Assembly: GCA_035946955.1 (NCBI GenBank) | Contig: DASYYE010000263.1 | Location: 1-33,633, forward strand | DNA length: 33,633 nt | Direction: 5' to 3' | Source of the DNA: DASYYE01 sp035946955 | Lineage (GTDB): Bacteria; Actinomycetota; Actinomycetes; Streptosporangiales; Streptosporangiaceae | Translations under genes and position numbers: made by a program | Notes under the pieces: generated by a model | What the model saw: the letters and a program-made list of their open reading frames with translations, nothing else | Database searches by the model: none | What the model was told of the DNA's origin: nothing | Shown here: piece after piece, positions 15,215 to 24,697 of the stretch | How the letters are laid out: each line of letters opens with the position of its first letter | Numbering within the stretch: the stretch's first letter is position 1

Positions 15215-16294
15215 GTGCCTGAGACCACAAGTGAGCAACCTTTCCCCTGGCCGGTGGGTTGTGCGAGCGGGGTCGGGTCGCTGCCCGGCGCTGACCCGGC
15301 GGAGGCGGTGCGGCTGGTTTTCGGGGAGTTGCCTGACCTGCCGTACCTCGCTGAGTTGCCAGCCCGGGGGCCCGGTGCCGACCTGACCGGGCGCACCGCC
15401 GCGTTGCTGGTCGACCTGCCGGTCGAGACCACGCCCGGGGGGTGGCGCTTTGCGGCCCGCCCCGGCCGCGACCTCGGCCGCGCGCGTGCCATGCTCTCCG
15501 CCGACCTCGACGCGCTGGAGGAAGTGGCGTCGGGGTACCAGGGGCCGTTGAAAGTCCAGGTGTGTGGGCCGTGGACGCTGGCGGCCACGATCGGGCTCCT
15601 GCGCAGCCAAGACCCGGCACTGGCCGACCCCGGCGCGGTCGCCGACCTGACCGACTCTCTTGCTGAGGGGGCCGCCGCACATGTCGCGGACGTCAGCAAG
15701 CGTGTGCCTGGCGCGGTGGTGCTCCTCCAGGTCGACGAGCCAGCCATCTCATCGGTGCTCCGCGGCATGGTGCCGACAGCGAGTGGACTGAACCGCCTGC
15801 CCGCGCCCGAGGCCCCTGCGGCGGCCGCTGGACTCCGCCGGGTGCTGAGCGTCTCGCCTGCGTACAGCGTCGTGCACTGCTGTGCCGCGTCGGTCCCGTT
15901 CGGCATCATCAAAGACGCCGGGGCGGACGCGGTCGGCTTTGACCTTTCCCAGGTCTCACCAGGCGCTGAGGAGGCGCTTGCCGAGACGGCCGAGGCCGGT
16001 CTGGGCATCTTCGCGGGCGCCGTTGCGGTGCCGAGGTCGCCCGGGTCCGCCTGGGCCGCTCCCGCCCCGTCGGCAGTGGCCAGGCGGGTGACCGGTTTGT
16101 GGCAGCGGATGGGCTGGCCGGTCAGCCGTAGCGCGGGCGCTGCGGCTGGCAGGGCGGACGTCGCGGGCCAGGTGGTGCTGACTCCGGCCTGCGGGCTGGC
16201 CAGCGCCTCCCCAGCCCAGGCCAAGGCCGCCATGGCGGGCTGCCGGGAAGCGGCGCGGCTGCTGCCCGAGCTGATCGAGGAGGAGCGGCCGTGA
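15215..16294 (+). CDS. MetE-like methionine synthase, C-terminal domain only
   Basis: This 359-residue protein matches the cobalamin-independent methionine synthase C-terminal barrel, with no N-terminal MetE domain (full MetE is about 750 residues). The zinc site is recognisable: H221 and C223 in VVHCCAAS and C326 in TPACGLA, with QVDEPA before it and GFDLSQV after the first pair. It may methylate homocysteine from a methyl donor other than polyglutamyl-folate; single-domain MetE-like proteins use varied donors. The GTG start is set by the -10 box 8 bases upstream. The gene lies 52 bp before ligA on the same strand, an order I recall from other actinomycetes, and the two may be co-transcribed. 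Confidence 0.85.
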   Translation: MPETTSEQPFPWPVGCASGVGSLPGADPAEAVRLVFGELPDLPYLAELPARGPGADLTGRTAALLVDLPVETTPGGWRFAARPGRDLGRARAMLSADLDALEEVASGYQGPLKVQVCGPWTLAATIGLLRSQDPALADPGAVADLTDSLAEGAAAHVADVSKRVPGAVVLLQVDEPAISSVLRGMVPTASGLNRLPAPEAPAAAAGLRRVLSVSPAYSVVHCCAASVPFGIIKDAGADAVGFDLSQVSPGAEEALAETAEAGLGIFAGAVAVPRSPGSAWAAPAPSAVARRVTGLWQRMGWPVSRSAGAAAGRADVAGQVVLTPACGLASASPAQAKAAMAGCREAARLLPELIEEERP

Positions 16295-16346
16295 ACGCAG
16301 GAGACGCCGGTGCGGTCCGGCACAGGGTGAGATCGGGGGGAGCCAG

Positions 16347-18560
16347 ATGAGCGCAGCGGAGGAGGATGTCGCAGCGCGGCACCGGCACGCGGAGCTGAGC
16401 ACGGAGGTCGCCGAGCACGACTACCGCTACTTCGTGCTCGACTCACCACTGGTCTCTGACGCCGAGTACGACGTCTTGATGCGCGAACTGCGGGCACTGG
16501 AGGCGCGCTACCCGGACCTGCAGACACCCGACTCACCGACCCAGCGCCCAGGCGGTGGCCTGTCCACCTTGTTCACCCCCGTCGCGCACCTGGAGCGGAT
16601 GCTCAGCCTGGACAACGCGTTCTCCGCCGAGGAGTTCGACGCCTGGGGGGCGCGTGCGGCCAAGCTGGGTGGTTCCGGTCCCTACCTGTGTGAGCTGAAG
16701 ATCGACGGGCTGGCGATCGCCCTGGTGTACCGCAACGGGACGTTCGTACGCGGCGCGACCCGGGGTGACGGGAGCAGCGGCGAGGATGTCACCCCCAACC
16801 TCCGGACCATCGCTGCGTTGCCCACCCGCCTGAGCGGCCCCGATGTCCCAGCCGAGCTCGAGGTCCGGGGTGAGGTCTTCTTCCCTGTGGCCGGGTTCCA
16901 CGAGCTCAACGAACAGCTGGCCGACGCGGGCAAGACGCTGTTCGCCAACCCGCGCAGCGCGGCCGCCGGGTCGCTGCGCCAGAAGGACCCGCGGGTCACG
17001 GCCAGCCGGCCGCTCGGCCTGATCGTGCACGGGCTCGCGGTCCCCGGCACCGACACGGGCGCCGCGGGGATGCCCGCGCCTGGTGAGGCCGCCGTCCCGC
17101 TGAACGCCCCCGCCACGCAGTCGCAGTGGTATGAGCGGCTGCGTGGGTGGGGCCTGCCAGTCAGCGGCCTGTTCAAGGTCGTGGACGACCTGGCCGAGGT
17201 CCGCTCCTACATTGCCTACTACGGCGAGCACCGCCACGACCCGCCGTATGAGATCGACGGGGTGGTGGTCAAGCTCGACCTGCTGGACCAGCAGCGCAAG
17301 CTCGGCTCGACCAGCCGGGCCCCACGGTGGGCGATCGCCTACAAGTACCCGCCCGAGGAGGTCACGACCCGGTTGCTGCGGATCGAGGTCAATGTGGGCC
17401 GCACGGGCAGGGTCACGCCGTTCGCGATCATGGAGGCGGTGAAGGTCAGCGGGTCCACCGTGACCAATGCCACGCTGCACAATGCCGACGAGATCAAGCG
17501 CAAGGGTGTCCTGATAGGGGACATGGTCGTGCTCCGCAAGGCCGGTGACGTGATCCCCGAGATCGTGGGGCCGGTCGTGGACCTGCGGACCGGTGAGGAG
17601 CGCGAGTTCGAGTTCCCCACCGCCTGCCCCGTGTGCGGGACACCGTTGGAGCGCGATGAGGGTGAGGTGGACTGGCGCTGTCCCAATGCCCGGTCCTGCC
17701 GTGCCCAGCTCCGTGAGCGCCTGTTCCACCTGGCGAGCCGGTCCGCACTGGACATCGAGGTGCTCGGCTACGAGGCGGTGGTCGCGCTGCTGGGCGGCGA
17801 AGCGGAGGATGCCCCGGAACCCGGGGATGCGCCGGCGCCGCTGGTCACCGACGAGGGCGACCTGTTCTCACTGACCGCCGAGGAGCTTCTTACCTGCCCG
17901 TTCTTCACCAACAAGCAAGGCGGTCTGACCGTCAACGCCGGCAAGCTCGTGCGCAACCTGGATGAGGCGCGCCGCCGGCCGCTGTGGCGGGTGCTGGTCG
18001 CGCTGTCGATCCGGCACGTTGGCCCGACCGCGGCGCGCGCGCTGGCCGCCGAGTTCGGCTCACTGGACGTGATCGCGGCGGCACCCGCCGAGCGGCTCGC
18101 CGCAGTCGACGGAGTAGGGCCCACCATCGCCGCGTCCATTCGCGACTGGTTCGCCGTGGAATGGCATGCCGCGATTGTGGCCAAATGGCGGGCGGCGGGG
18201 GTCAGCCTCGCCGACGAGGGTGTTGCCGGAATGGGCCTGGCTGGCACGGATGCCGCTGGTGCGGGCGCTGGCATGCCCAGGCCACTGGCTGGGATCACCG
18301 TGGTGATTACGGGAACCCTCAAGGACTACACCAGGGACCAGGCCAGTGATGCTGTGACGGCGCTCGGTGGCAAGGTCACGTCCTCGGTGTCAAAAAAGAC
18401 CCACTTTGTCGTCGCGGGCGAGAGCGCGGGGTCCAAGTACGACAAGGCCCTGGAACTAGGCATACCAGTGCTCGGCGAGGCCGGTCTGCGGGTGCTCCTG
18501 GACGAGGGTGTGGAGGCCGCCCGCGCCACCGCCGAGACCGGTGGTCAGCCTGAGACGTGA
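16347..18560 (+). CDS. ligA: NAD-dependent DNA ligase LigA
   Basis: This 737-residue essential ligase seals DNA nicks using NAD. Domains in order: Ia (HDYRYFVLDSPLVSDAEYD), adenylation domain with the AMP-accepting lysine K118 in CELKIDGLA, and the OB fold (about 325-415). The zinc finger has C427, C430, C445 and C451. Helix-hairpin-helix repeats span about 470-620, and a C-terminal BRCT domain (about 648-725) contains ITVVITGTL and GGKVTSSVSKKTHFVVAG. The length is slightly above the usual ~670-700 because of an Ala/Gly-rich linker before BRCT and an acidic insert near residue 485. GGGGGGAG stands 6 bases before the ATG. Confidence 0.97.
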   Translation: MSAAEEDVAARHRHAELSTEVAEHDYRYFVLDSPLVSDAEYDVLMRELRALEARYPDLQTPDSPTQRPGGGLSTLFTPVAHLERMLSLDNAFSAEEFDAWGARAAKLGGSGPYLCELKIDGLAIALVYRNGTFVRGATRGDGSSGEDVTPNLRTIAALPTRLSGPDVPAELEVRGEVFFPVAGFHELNEQLADAGKTLFANPRSAAAGSLRQKDPRVTASRPLGLIVHGLAVPGTDTGAAGMPAPGEAAVPLNAPATQSQWYERLRGWGLPVSGLFKVVDDLAEVRSYIAYYGEHRHDPPYEIDGVVVKLDLLDQQRKLGSTSRAPRWAIAYKYPPEEVTTRLLRIEVNVGRTGRVTPFAIMEAVKVSGSTVTNATLHNADEIKRKGVLIGDMVVLRKAGDVIPEIVGPVVDLRTGEEREFEFPTACPVCGTPLERDEGEVDWRCPNARSCRAQLRERLFHLASRSALDIEVLGYEAVVALLGGEAEDAPEPGDAPAPLVTDEGDLFSLTAEELLTCPFFTNKQGGLTVNAGKLVRNLDEARRRPLWRVLVALSIRHVGPTAARALAAEFGSLDVIAAAPAERLAAVDGVGPTIAASIRDWFAVEWHAAIVAKWRAAGVSLADEGVAGMGLAGTDAAGAGAGMPRPLAGITVVITGTLKDYTRDQASDAVTALGGKVTSSVSKKTHFVVAGESAGSKYDKALELGIPVLGEAGLRVLLDEGVEAARATAETGGQPET

Positions 18561-18800
18561 GCGCCGCGAGGGCTGTGTGTGACTGTGGTGCCAGCGGCTT
18601 GCAAAGCCACGGTAACGGGCCGTCTGTAGAGCTCCGTGAAGCCGTCTCTGGGAAATGGTGCTGACCTGCGAAAATCTCGTTAATGATCAAAGACGTGTAA
18701 CGGATTGTACGCAGACGGTTCCGCGAAGTGGCCTCTTTCCCTTACTCTTGCGGTGGGGTTACGCGTAGGCGGTCGGCTACCACCCAGGCACGAGGGCGCC

Positions 18801-20951
18801 ATGAGGACTCGGAACGACCCGCGGGATGTCCGCCCGCGGGTGGGCTCCCCCCTATGGGTCCATATGGCAGCAGTGATCGTCACAGGTGCGGCCGTGCTTG
18901 CCGCGGCGGGCTCCCACATAGGTTCGCCGCCGTTCCTCCACCTGCTGGCCAGTCCATTGCTGTGGATCATTGCTGCGCTGGCCTTCCTTGGCGAAGTGTG
19001 GCCATTTGTCACTCCCGGCAAGACGGACCGGGACAGCGGTCACGCCGCGCACATATTCTGTTTCGCGGCACTTCTGTACTGGGGGCTTCCGCTCGCAGTG
19101 CTCATGCGCGTGGGAATCGCCTTGGTTGAGGCCGTCTTTCGGCGTCCCGCGCCGTTCCGCGCGGCATTCAACACCGCGCAGTACACACTGAGCCTGGGCG
19201 CGGCTGGGCTGGTGCTGGCAATGGCTGGCATCTTCCCGGGCCCCGCCCACCCGTGGGTACCGCAAGGCGGGCAGTGGCTGGCGGCCGCGCTGGCCGCCCT
19301 CGCCTACTTCAGCGTGAACTTCGTGCTGGTGGGAGTGGCTGTGGCGCTGCACTCACGCACCAGCGTCGTTGCCATGCTCGTCAGGGAGCTCCCCTACCAG
19401 GGCTTCGTCAACATCGTCTTGCTGTCAGCGGCGCCGCTCGTCGTCGTGGTCATGGACCGTTCGGCCCTGCTCGTGCTGCTCTTCGTGCTTCCCCTGGTGG
19501 CGATCCACGCCAATGCCGCGGTGTCTTTGCAGCGGGAGTACCAGGCCCACCACGACGAGCTCACTGGGCTCCCGAACCGGACCTTCCTGCTCCGCAAGAG
19601 CACCCAGGCCCTGGCGGACGCCGCGAGGACCGCGGAGCGGGCCGGGTTCCTCCTGCTGGACCTCGACAGGTTCAAGGAAGTGAACGACACACTCGGTCAC
19701 TGCGTCGGTGACAACCTGCTCAAGGTGGTTGCGACGCGCCTCGCCCACAGCGTGCGGCCAGGCGACATGGTGGCACGGCTCGGCGGTGACGAGTTCGCGG
19801 TCCTGCTGCCCTGCGTCCCGGACCGGAGCGTGGCGATGGAAGTCGCTGCCCGGCTCCGTGCCTGCCTGGTCCAGCCCATCGAGCTGGAAGGCATGTCGTT
19901 CGAGGTCGAGGCGAGTGTGGGGATCGCGCTCTACCCCGACGACGCCTGTGACGTCGAGCGCCTCATGCAGCGCGCCGATGTGGCGATGTACCTGGCCAAA
20001 GAACGGGGTACGGGCGTCGAGGCCTATGTCAGCGAAGCCGACCGGAACTCCGCTGCCCGGCTGTCGCTCCTGGCTGACCTGCGCTGCGCCTTGGACGAGG
20101 GGGAGCTTGAACTCCACTTCCAGCCCAAGGTGTCGTTGCTCGACGGGCACACCACGGGAATGGAGGCGCTGCTGCGCTGGCGTCACCCTGAGCGTGGCGT
20201 CGTCCTGCCCGCCGAGTTCATCCCCGCGGCGGAACAGTCCTACCTCATGCGTGGCCTCACCGCGTGGGTGGTGGACAGCTCGCTGGGCTGGGCCGCGCAG
20301 TGGCGGCGAGCCGGGCTCAGCGTCCAGGTCTGTGTCAACCTGACCGCCCGCGACTTGCTGGATGTCGGCTTGGCGGACATGATCCAGGCAGCACTGCGCC
20401 GTCATGGCCTGGCCCCGGCCGACCTCATGCTGGAGGTCAGCGAGCGTGTGCTCGCGGGCGGGCCGGCCCATGCCGGCCTCACAGTGGACTCGCTGGCGGC
20501 GCTCGGGGTGCCGATCAGCCTGGATGACTTCGGCACCGGACACTCCTCACTTGTCAAGCTGAAGCGGCTGCCCATCAGCGAGGTCAAGATCGACGCCTCG
20601 CTCGTCAGCAAACTGCGGGACTGCCCGGACGACCGGCGGATCGTCGCCTCGCTCGTCGACCTGGTGCGGGCCCTGGGCATCCGCTCGGTGGCCGAGGGGG
20701 TGGAGACTACCGCGGTGGCATCCGCCCTGCGCACGATGGGCTGTGACAGTGCCCAGGGCTGGCATTTCAGCGCGCCGCTGGAGCCAGCCGCCGCAACCGT
20801 GTGGCTCGCGGCGCATTCCTCGGTGCCGCAACCTGCCACATTGCTGCCGCTGGACATGCCGCGCAAGGCACGTCAGCCTGCCAGCCAGCCCGGGAAGGCG
20901 CCGGTGCCGCCGGCGGGCGCGGCTGCGGGGAGCCCAGGGCACTCCGGCTGA
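18801..20951 (+). CDS. Membrane GGDEF-EAL cyclic-di-GMP enzyme, RmdB-like
   Basis: This 716-residue protein has about six to eight membrane segments (residues ~20-240), then GGDEF (about 250-415) and EAL (about 430-690). The cyclase motif GGDEF (328-332) is intact, with an RxxD product-inhibition site (R319-D322). The EAL half keeps EAL 455-457, NLTARD, LEVSER, DDFGTG at 575-580, VKIDASL and AEGVET, so both activities are possible. Position after ligA and before gatC matches, from memory, S. coelicolor SCO5495 (RmdB, a c-di-GMP phosphodiesterase affecting development), so orthology is likely. ATG 18801 is preferred to 18705 because of the GAGGG site and topology. A Pro/Ala-rich tail ends 17 bp before gatC. 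Confidence 0.9.
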   Translation: MRTRNDPRDVRPRVGSPLWVHMAAVIVTGAAVLAAAGSHIGSPPFLHLLASPLLWIIAALAFLGEVWPFVTPGKTDRDSGHAAHIFCFAALLYWGLPLAVLMRVGIALVEAVFRRPAPFRAAFNTAQYTLSLGAAGLVLAMAGIFPGPAHPWVPQGGQWLAAALAALAYFSVNFVLVGVAVALHSRTSVVAMLVRELPYQGFVNIVLLSAAPLVVVVMDRSALLVLLFVLPLVAIHANAAVSLQREYQAHHDELTGLPNRTFLLRKSTQALADAARTAERAGFLLLDLDRFKEVNDTLGHCVGDNLLKVVATRLAHSVRPGDMVARLGGDEFAVLLPCVPDRSVAMEVAARLRACLVQPIELEGMSFEVEASVGIALYPDDACDVERLMQRADVAMYLAKERGTGVEAYVSEADRNSAARLSLLADLRCALDEGELELHFQPKVSLLDGHTTGMEALLRWRHPERGVVLPAEFIPAAEQSYLMRGLTAWVVDSSLGWAAQWRRAGLSVQVCVNLTARDLLDVGLADMIQAALRRHGLAPADLMLEVSERVLAGGPAHAGLTVDSLAALGVPISLDDFGTGHSSLVKLKRLPISEVKIDASLVSKLRDCPDDRRIVASLVDLVRALGIRSVAEGVETTAVASALRTMGCDSAQGWHFSAPLEPAAATVWLAAHSSVPQPATLLPLDMPRKARQPASQPGKAPVPPAGAAAGSPGHSG

Positions 20952-20968
20952 GGTGGCAGGATGGCACC

Positions 20969-21262
20969 ATGCCCATCTCTCGAGACGAGGTCGCGCACCT
21001 GGCCAAGCTCTCGCGGCTCGCCCTTGCCGACGATGAACTAGACCACCTGGCCGCGCAACTCGATCAGATCATCGACGCGGTGGCCAGGGTCCAGGAGGTC
21101 GCAGCGGAGGGGATCCGCCCGACGTCACATGCGGTGCCCCTGGTCAACGTCTTCCGCGACGACGTCGTCGTGGAGTGCCTGCCCCCGGATGTCGTCCTCA
21201 GCCAGGCACCAGCCGTCGAGCAGCAGCGGTTCCGGGTTCCGCGGATCCTGGCGGAGGAATGA
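20969..21262 (+). CDS. gatC: Asp/Glu-tRNA(Asn/Gln) amidotransferase subunit C
   Basis: This 97-residue subunit stabilises the GatA-GatB interface of the complex that converts misacylated Glu-tRNA(Gln) or Asp-tRNA(Asn) to the amide form. The N-terminal VAHLAKLSRLALADDEL, followed by LDQIIDAVARVQEV and the C-terminal FRVPRIL, is the standard GatC pattern. The ATG at 20969 is selected over a longer open frame from 20801 because it starts exactly at the family N-terminus and has GGCAGG upstream. The gene lies 3 bp from gatA. Confidence 0.95.
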   Translation: MPISRDEVAHLAKLSRLALADDELDHLAAQLDQIIDAVARVQEVAAEGIRPTSHAVPLVNVFRDDVVVECLPPDVVLSQAPAVEQQRFRVPRILAEE

Positions 21263-21265
21263 GCC

Positions 21266-22768
21266 ATGGACGCTGAACTCACCCGGATGAGCGCGGCAGC
21301 GCTCGCGGCCGTGATCTCGGCTGGTGAGGTCTCTGCCGCCGAGGTCACCGACGCGCACCTGGCCAGGATCGAGGAGGTCGATGGCCGGGTACACGCGTTC
21401 CTGCACGTCGCTGCGGACCGCGCACGCGAGGCCGCCAGGGCGGTGGACCAGCGGCGAGCGGCCGGCGAGAGCCTCGGGCCGCTCGCTGGTGTCCCGCTGG
21501 CGCTCAAAGACGTGTTCGCCACGGCCGACATGCCGACGACCTGTGGGTCGGCCATACTCGACGGCTGGTGTCCGCCCTATGACGCCACCATCACCCGGCG
21601 CCTCCGCGACGCAGGCGTGGTGGTCCTGGGCAAGACCAACATGGACGAGTTCGCCATGGGCTCCTCCACCGAGAACTCCGCGTTCGGCCCGTCGCACAAC
21701 CCCTGGGACCTGGACCGCATACCCGGCGGCTCCTCCGGCGGTTCGTCCGCGGCAGTGGCGGCCTTCGAGGCGCCACTGGGGCTCGGCACGGACACGGGCG
21801 GGTCCATCCGCCAGCCGGGGGCGGTGTGCGGTGTCGTGGGGGTCAAGCCCACCTACGGCGGTTCGTCGCGGTACGGCGTAGTGGCGTTCGCCTCCTCCCT
21901 GGACACCCCAGGGCCGCTGGCCCGCACGGTGCTCGATGCGGCGCTCCTGCACGAGGTGATGTCCGGTCACGACCCGTGCGATGCGACTTCCGTGGACGCG
22001 CCCGTCCCGCCGGTCGTGGCTGCGGCGCGCCAGGCCGATGTGAGTGGGATGACCATCGGCGTCGTACCGGAACTGTGTGGCGGCGAAGGGTTCCAGCCAG
22101 GGGTCCTGACCAGGTTCGGTGAGGCAGTGGAGTTGCTGGAGTCGCTGGGTGCGAAGGTCACCGAGGTCTCCTGCCCGCACTTCAGCTACGCCCTGCCCGC
22201 CTACTACCTGATCGCGCCCAGTGAGTGCTCCTCCAACCTGGCCCGCTTCGACGGGATGCGCTATGGCCTGCGCGTTGGGGACGACGGCACCCGCAGTGCC
22301 GAGGAGGTCATGTCACTCACCCGCGGGCAGGGGTTCGGCGCGGAATGCAAGCGGCGCATCATGCTGGGCACCTACGCGCTGTCAAGCGGGTACTACGACG
22401 CCTACTACGGCAAGGCCCAGCAGGTCCGCACACTGATCATCAGCGAGTTCGAGGCTGCTTTCGAGCGGGTGGACGTGCTCTTGTCACCGGCCACTCCCAC
22501 CACGGCGTTCCCCATCGGGGAACGAGCCGACGACCCGATGGCCATGTACCTGTGTGACCTGTGCACCATCCCCTCCGACCTGGCCGGAAATGCGGCGCTG
22601 TCCGTGCCCTGCGGGCTCGCGCCCGAGGACGGCCTGCCGGTGGGGTTGCATGTCATGGCGCCGGTACTGGCTGATGACCGGATGTACCGGGTGGCCGCGG
22701 CCGTGGAGGCGGCGCTGGACGCCCGCCGGGGATATCCGTTGCTCAATGATGCGAAGGGACTTGCCTGA
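21266..22768 (+). CDS. gatA: Asp/Glu-tRNA(Asn/Gln) amidotransferase subunit A
   Basis: This 500-residue amidase-signature enzyme releases ammonia from glutamine for tRNA amidation. The Ser-cisSer-Lys triad is visible: K81 in LALKDVF, the GGSSGGS serines at 156-157, and the nucleophile S180 in DTGGSIRQPG. KPTYGGSSRYG and the C-terminal LSVPCGL with GLPVGLHVMAP are typical. The length is standard. The stop codon overlaps the gatB start by one base (TGATG), so translation is coupled. Confidence 0.97.
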   Translation: MDAELTRMSAAALAAVISAGEVSAAEVTDAHLARIEEVDGRVHAFLHVAADRAREAARAVDQRRAAGESLGPLAGVPLALKDVFATADMPTTCGSAILDGWCPPYDATITRRLRDAGVVVLGKTNMDEFAMGSSTENSAFGPSHNPWDLDRIPGGSSGGSSAAVAAFEAPLGLGTDTGGSIRQPGAVCGVVGVKPTYGGSSRYGVVAFASSLDTPGPLARTVLDAALLHEVMSGHDPCDATSVDAPVPPVVAAARQADVSGMTIGVVPELCGGEGFQPGVLTRFGEAVELLESLGAKVTEVSCPHFSYALPAYYLIAPSECSSNLARFDGMRYGLRVGDDGTRSAEEVMSLTRGQGFGAECKRRIMLGTYALSSGYYDAYYGKAQQVRTLIISEFEAAFERVDVLLSPATPTTAFPIGERADDPMAMYLCDLCTIPSDLAGNAALSVPCGLAPEDGLPVGLHVMAPVLADDRMYRVAAAVEAALDARRGYPLLNDAKGLA

Positions 22769-24300
22769 TGCCTGGGACGACGGCCGCGGGACTGGTCGGC
22801 TTCGGCGACGCGGTCGCACGTTACGAGCCGCTGATCGGGCTGGAGACCCATGTCGAGCTCGGCACCGTGACGAAACTCTTCTGCGGCTGCCCCGCCGAGT
22901 TCGGCGGTGCCCCGAACAGCCATGTGTGCCCGGTCTGCCTAGGCCTGCCCGGCTCCCTGCCGGTGCCGAGCCGGGCTGCCATCGAGTACACGATCCGGAT
23001 CGGCCTCGCGCTGAACTGCACCATCGCGCAGTGGTGCCGCTTCGCGCGTAAGAACTACTTCTATCCGGACATGCCCAAGGACTTCCAGATCTCGCAGTAC
23101 GACGAACCGCTGTGCACCAATGGCTGGCTGGACGTGACGGTCGGCGGCGAGGCCGGGCAGCCCGCCCGCACGGTCCGCGTCGGGATCGAGCGGGTCCACC
23201 TGGAGGAGGACACCGGTAAGTCGATGCACGTGGGCGGCGCGACCGGCCGGATCCATGGTGCGGACTACTCGCTCGTGGACTACAACCGGGCGGGCATTCC
23301 GCTGGTGGAGATCGTGACCAAGCCGGTGGAAGGCACCGGCGAGCTGGCGCCCGTGGTGGCCCGCGCCTATGTCACCGAATTGCGTGACCTGCTGCGCACC
23401 CTGGGTGTGTCCGACGTGCGGATGGAAGAGGGCTCGCTGCGCTGCGACGTGAACACCTCGCTGTCCCCCAAGGGCTCCGGGCAGTGGGGCACCCGCACCG
23501 AGACGAAGAACGTCAACTCGCTGCGCTCTGTCGAGCGCGCCGTGCGGTCCGAGGTCGAGCGGCAGGCAGCCGTACTCGACGCTGGGGAGCGGGTGGTGCA
23601 GGAGACCCGGCACTTCCACGAGGAGTCCGGCATCACCACCTCCGGCCGGAGCAAGGAAGAGGCACAGGACTACCGCTACTTCCCCGAGCCCGACCTGGTC
23701 CCGCTGGCCCCCTCGCCCGAATGGGTCGAGGAACTGCGTGCCGGCATGCCGGTGCTGCCCTCGGTCCGCCGTGCCCAGCTGCAGGAGGCCTGGGGCATGA
23801 CCGCGGCCGAAATGACCGACATCCACAACGCCGGCGCGCTCGAAGTGATCGAACAGACCATCGCCGCCGGGGCTTCTCCGGCTGACGCCCGCAAGTGGTG
23901 GCTGAACGAGCTCGCCCGGCGGGCGAACGACGCAGGCGCCGAACTGACGAGCCTGCCGATCACCCCCGCCCAGGTGGCTGCGGTGGCTGCCCTGGTCTCC
24001 TCCGGGACGCTCAACGACCGGCTCGCCCGGCAGGTCATTGACGGAGTGCTCGCCGGTGAGGGGACACCCGATGAGGTGGTGGCCGCCCGCGGCCTCGCCG
24101 TGGTGAACGACGAAGCAGTGCTCACCACCGCCGTGGATGAGGCGATCGCCGCCAACCCCGGCATCGCGGACAAGGTACGCGGCGGCAAGGTCACCGCAGC
24201 GGGTGCCCTGGTCGGCGCGGTCATGAAGGCGACCGGCGGCCAGGCCGACGCCGCCCGTGTCCGCGAGCTGATCCTCACCCGCCTCGGCCAGTCCAGCTGA
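22768..24300 (+). CDS. gatB: Asp/Glu-tRNA(Asn/Gln) amidotransferase subunit B
   Basis: This 510-residue subunit binds and phosphorylates the misacylated tRNA. Visible motifs are YEPLIGLETHVELGT, the metal-site cysteines in FCGCP and CPVCLGLPG, RKNYFYPDMPKDFQISQYD, VHLEEDTGKSMH, DYNRAGIPLVEIVT, and EVNTSL-type RCDVNTSLSP. The C-terminal YqeY-like tail ends in LILTRLGQSS. The gene appears complete. Its last ~124 bases (24172-24295) are duplicated in altered form at 26437-26558, suggesting the 3' end was the site of an insertion that left this copy intact. Confidence 0.97.
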   Translation: MPGTTAAGLVGFGDAVARYEPLIGLETHVELGTVTKLFCGCPAEFGGAPNSHVCPVCLGLPGSLPVPSRAAIEYTIRIGLALNCTIAQWCRFARKNYFYPDMPKDFQISQYDEPLCTNGWLDVTVGGEAGQPARTVRVGIERVHLEEDTGKSMHVGGATGRIHGADYSLVDYNRAGIPLVEIVTKPVEGTGELAPVVARAYVTELRDLLRTLGVSDVRMEEGSLRCDVNTSLSPKGSGQWGTRTETKNVNSLRSVERAVRSEVERQAAVLDAGERVVQETRHFHEESGITTSGRSKEEAQDYRYFPEPDLVPLAPSPEWVEELRAGMPVLPSVRRAQLQEAWGMTAAEMTDIHNAGALEVIEQTIAAGASPADARKWWLNELARRANDAGAELTSLPITPAQVAAVAALVSSGTLNDRLARQVIDGVLAGEGTPDEVVAARGLAVVNDEAVLTTAVDEAIAANPGIADKVRGGKVTAAGALVGAVMKATGGQADAARVRELILTRLGQSS

Positions 24301-24304
24301 CGCC

Positions 24305-24330
24305 GTCGGCCGGTCCCGTGGCCGGCCGAC
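24305..24330 (+). terminator. Hairpin between converging gatB and SCP2-like genes
   Basis: GTCGGCCGG (24305-24313) pairs perfectly with CCGGCCGAC (24322-24330), 4 bases after the gatB stop. It can serve both converging messages. No T tract. Confidence 0.65.
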
Positions 24331-24353
24331 AGCGTGGCTGGTCCAGTGGTTGG

Positions 24354-24695
24354 TCAAGCTGTGCGGAACAACTTGGCGAACTTGATGGCGGTGCCGTACT
24401 TGCCGACGACTCTCATGGGCCCGCCCGGCATGGCGGCGGCGATCGGGTCCAGTTGGCCGAGCCGGATACGGACGTAGTCGCTCGCGGACATGATGAGCTG
24501 GACGTCCGGCTTGTCCACCGGGCCAGCTCCGACCGTGCATCGGCCATGGGCGATCCTGACCCACCAAAGGCCGCCGTCGTCGCCGGACAGGTCAAGCTGG
24601 ATGAGGGCCTTCGTAGTGCCAGCGACCTCAGGGCGGAACCGGGCTGGCAACTCGTCGAGCAGCATTTGCGGGGTTGGTGTGGTGTCGCTGGTCAT
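24354..24695 (-). CDS. SCP2 sterol-binding domain protein
   Basis: This 113-residue single-domain protein resembles the SCP2 lipid-binding fold: an N-terminal helix (MLLDELPARFRPE), strands ALIQLDLSGDDGGLWWVRI and CTVGAGPVDKPDVQLIMSASDYVRI, then a final helix segment (GKYGTAIKFAKLF). Such proteins bind lipids or acyl chains in the cytoplasm; the ligand is unknown. AAGGGG precedes the ATG. The start lies 2 bp after the stop of the BtrH-like gene, so it is the last gene of a three-gene operon. Confidence 0.82.
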   Translation of the reverse strand: MTSDTTPTPQMLLDELPARFRPEVAGTTKALIQLDLSGDDGGLWWVRIAHGRCTVGAGPVDKPDVQLIMSASDYVRIRLGQLDPIAAAMPGGPMRVVGKYGTAIKFAKLFRTA

Positions 24696-24697
24696 GG

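Noticed and set aside
14995..16536. 513-codon minus-strand frame opposite the MetE-like gene
   Set aside because: Ser/Arg/Pro-rich shadow crossing a clear terminator and two plus-strand gene ends.
22939..24567. 542-codon minus-strand frame opposite gatB
   Set aside because: Antisense shadow; the composition (His, Arg, Gly rich) is typical of reversed G/C-rich genes.
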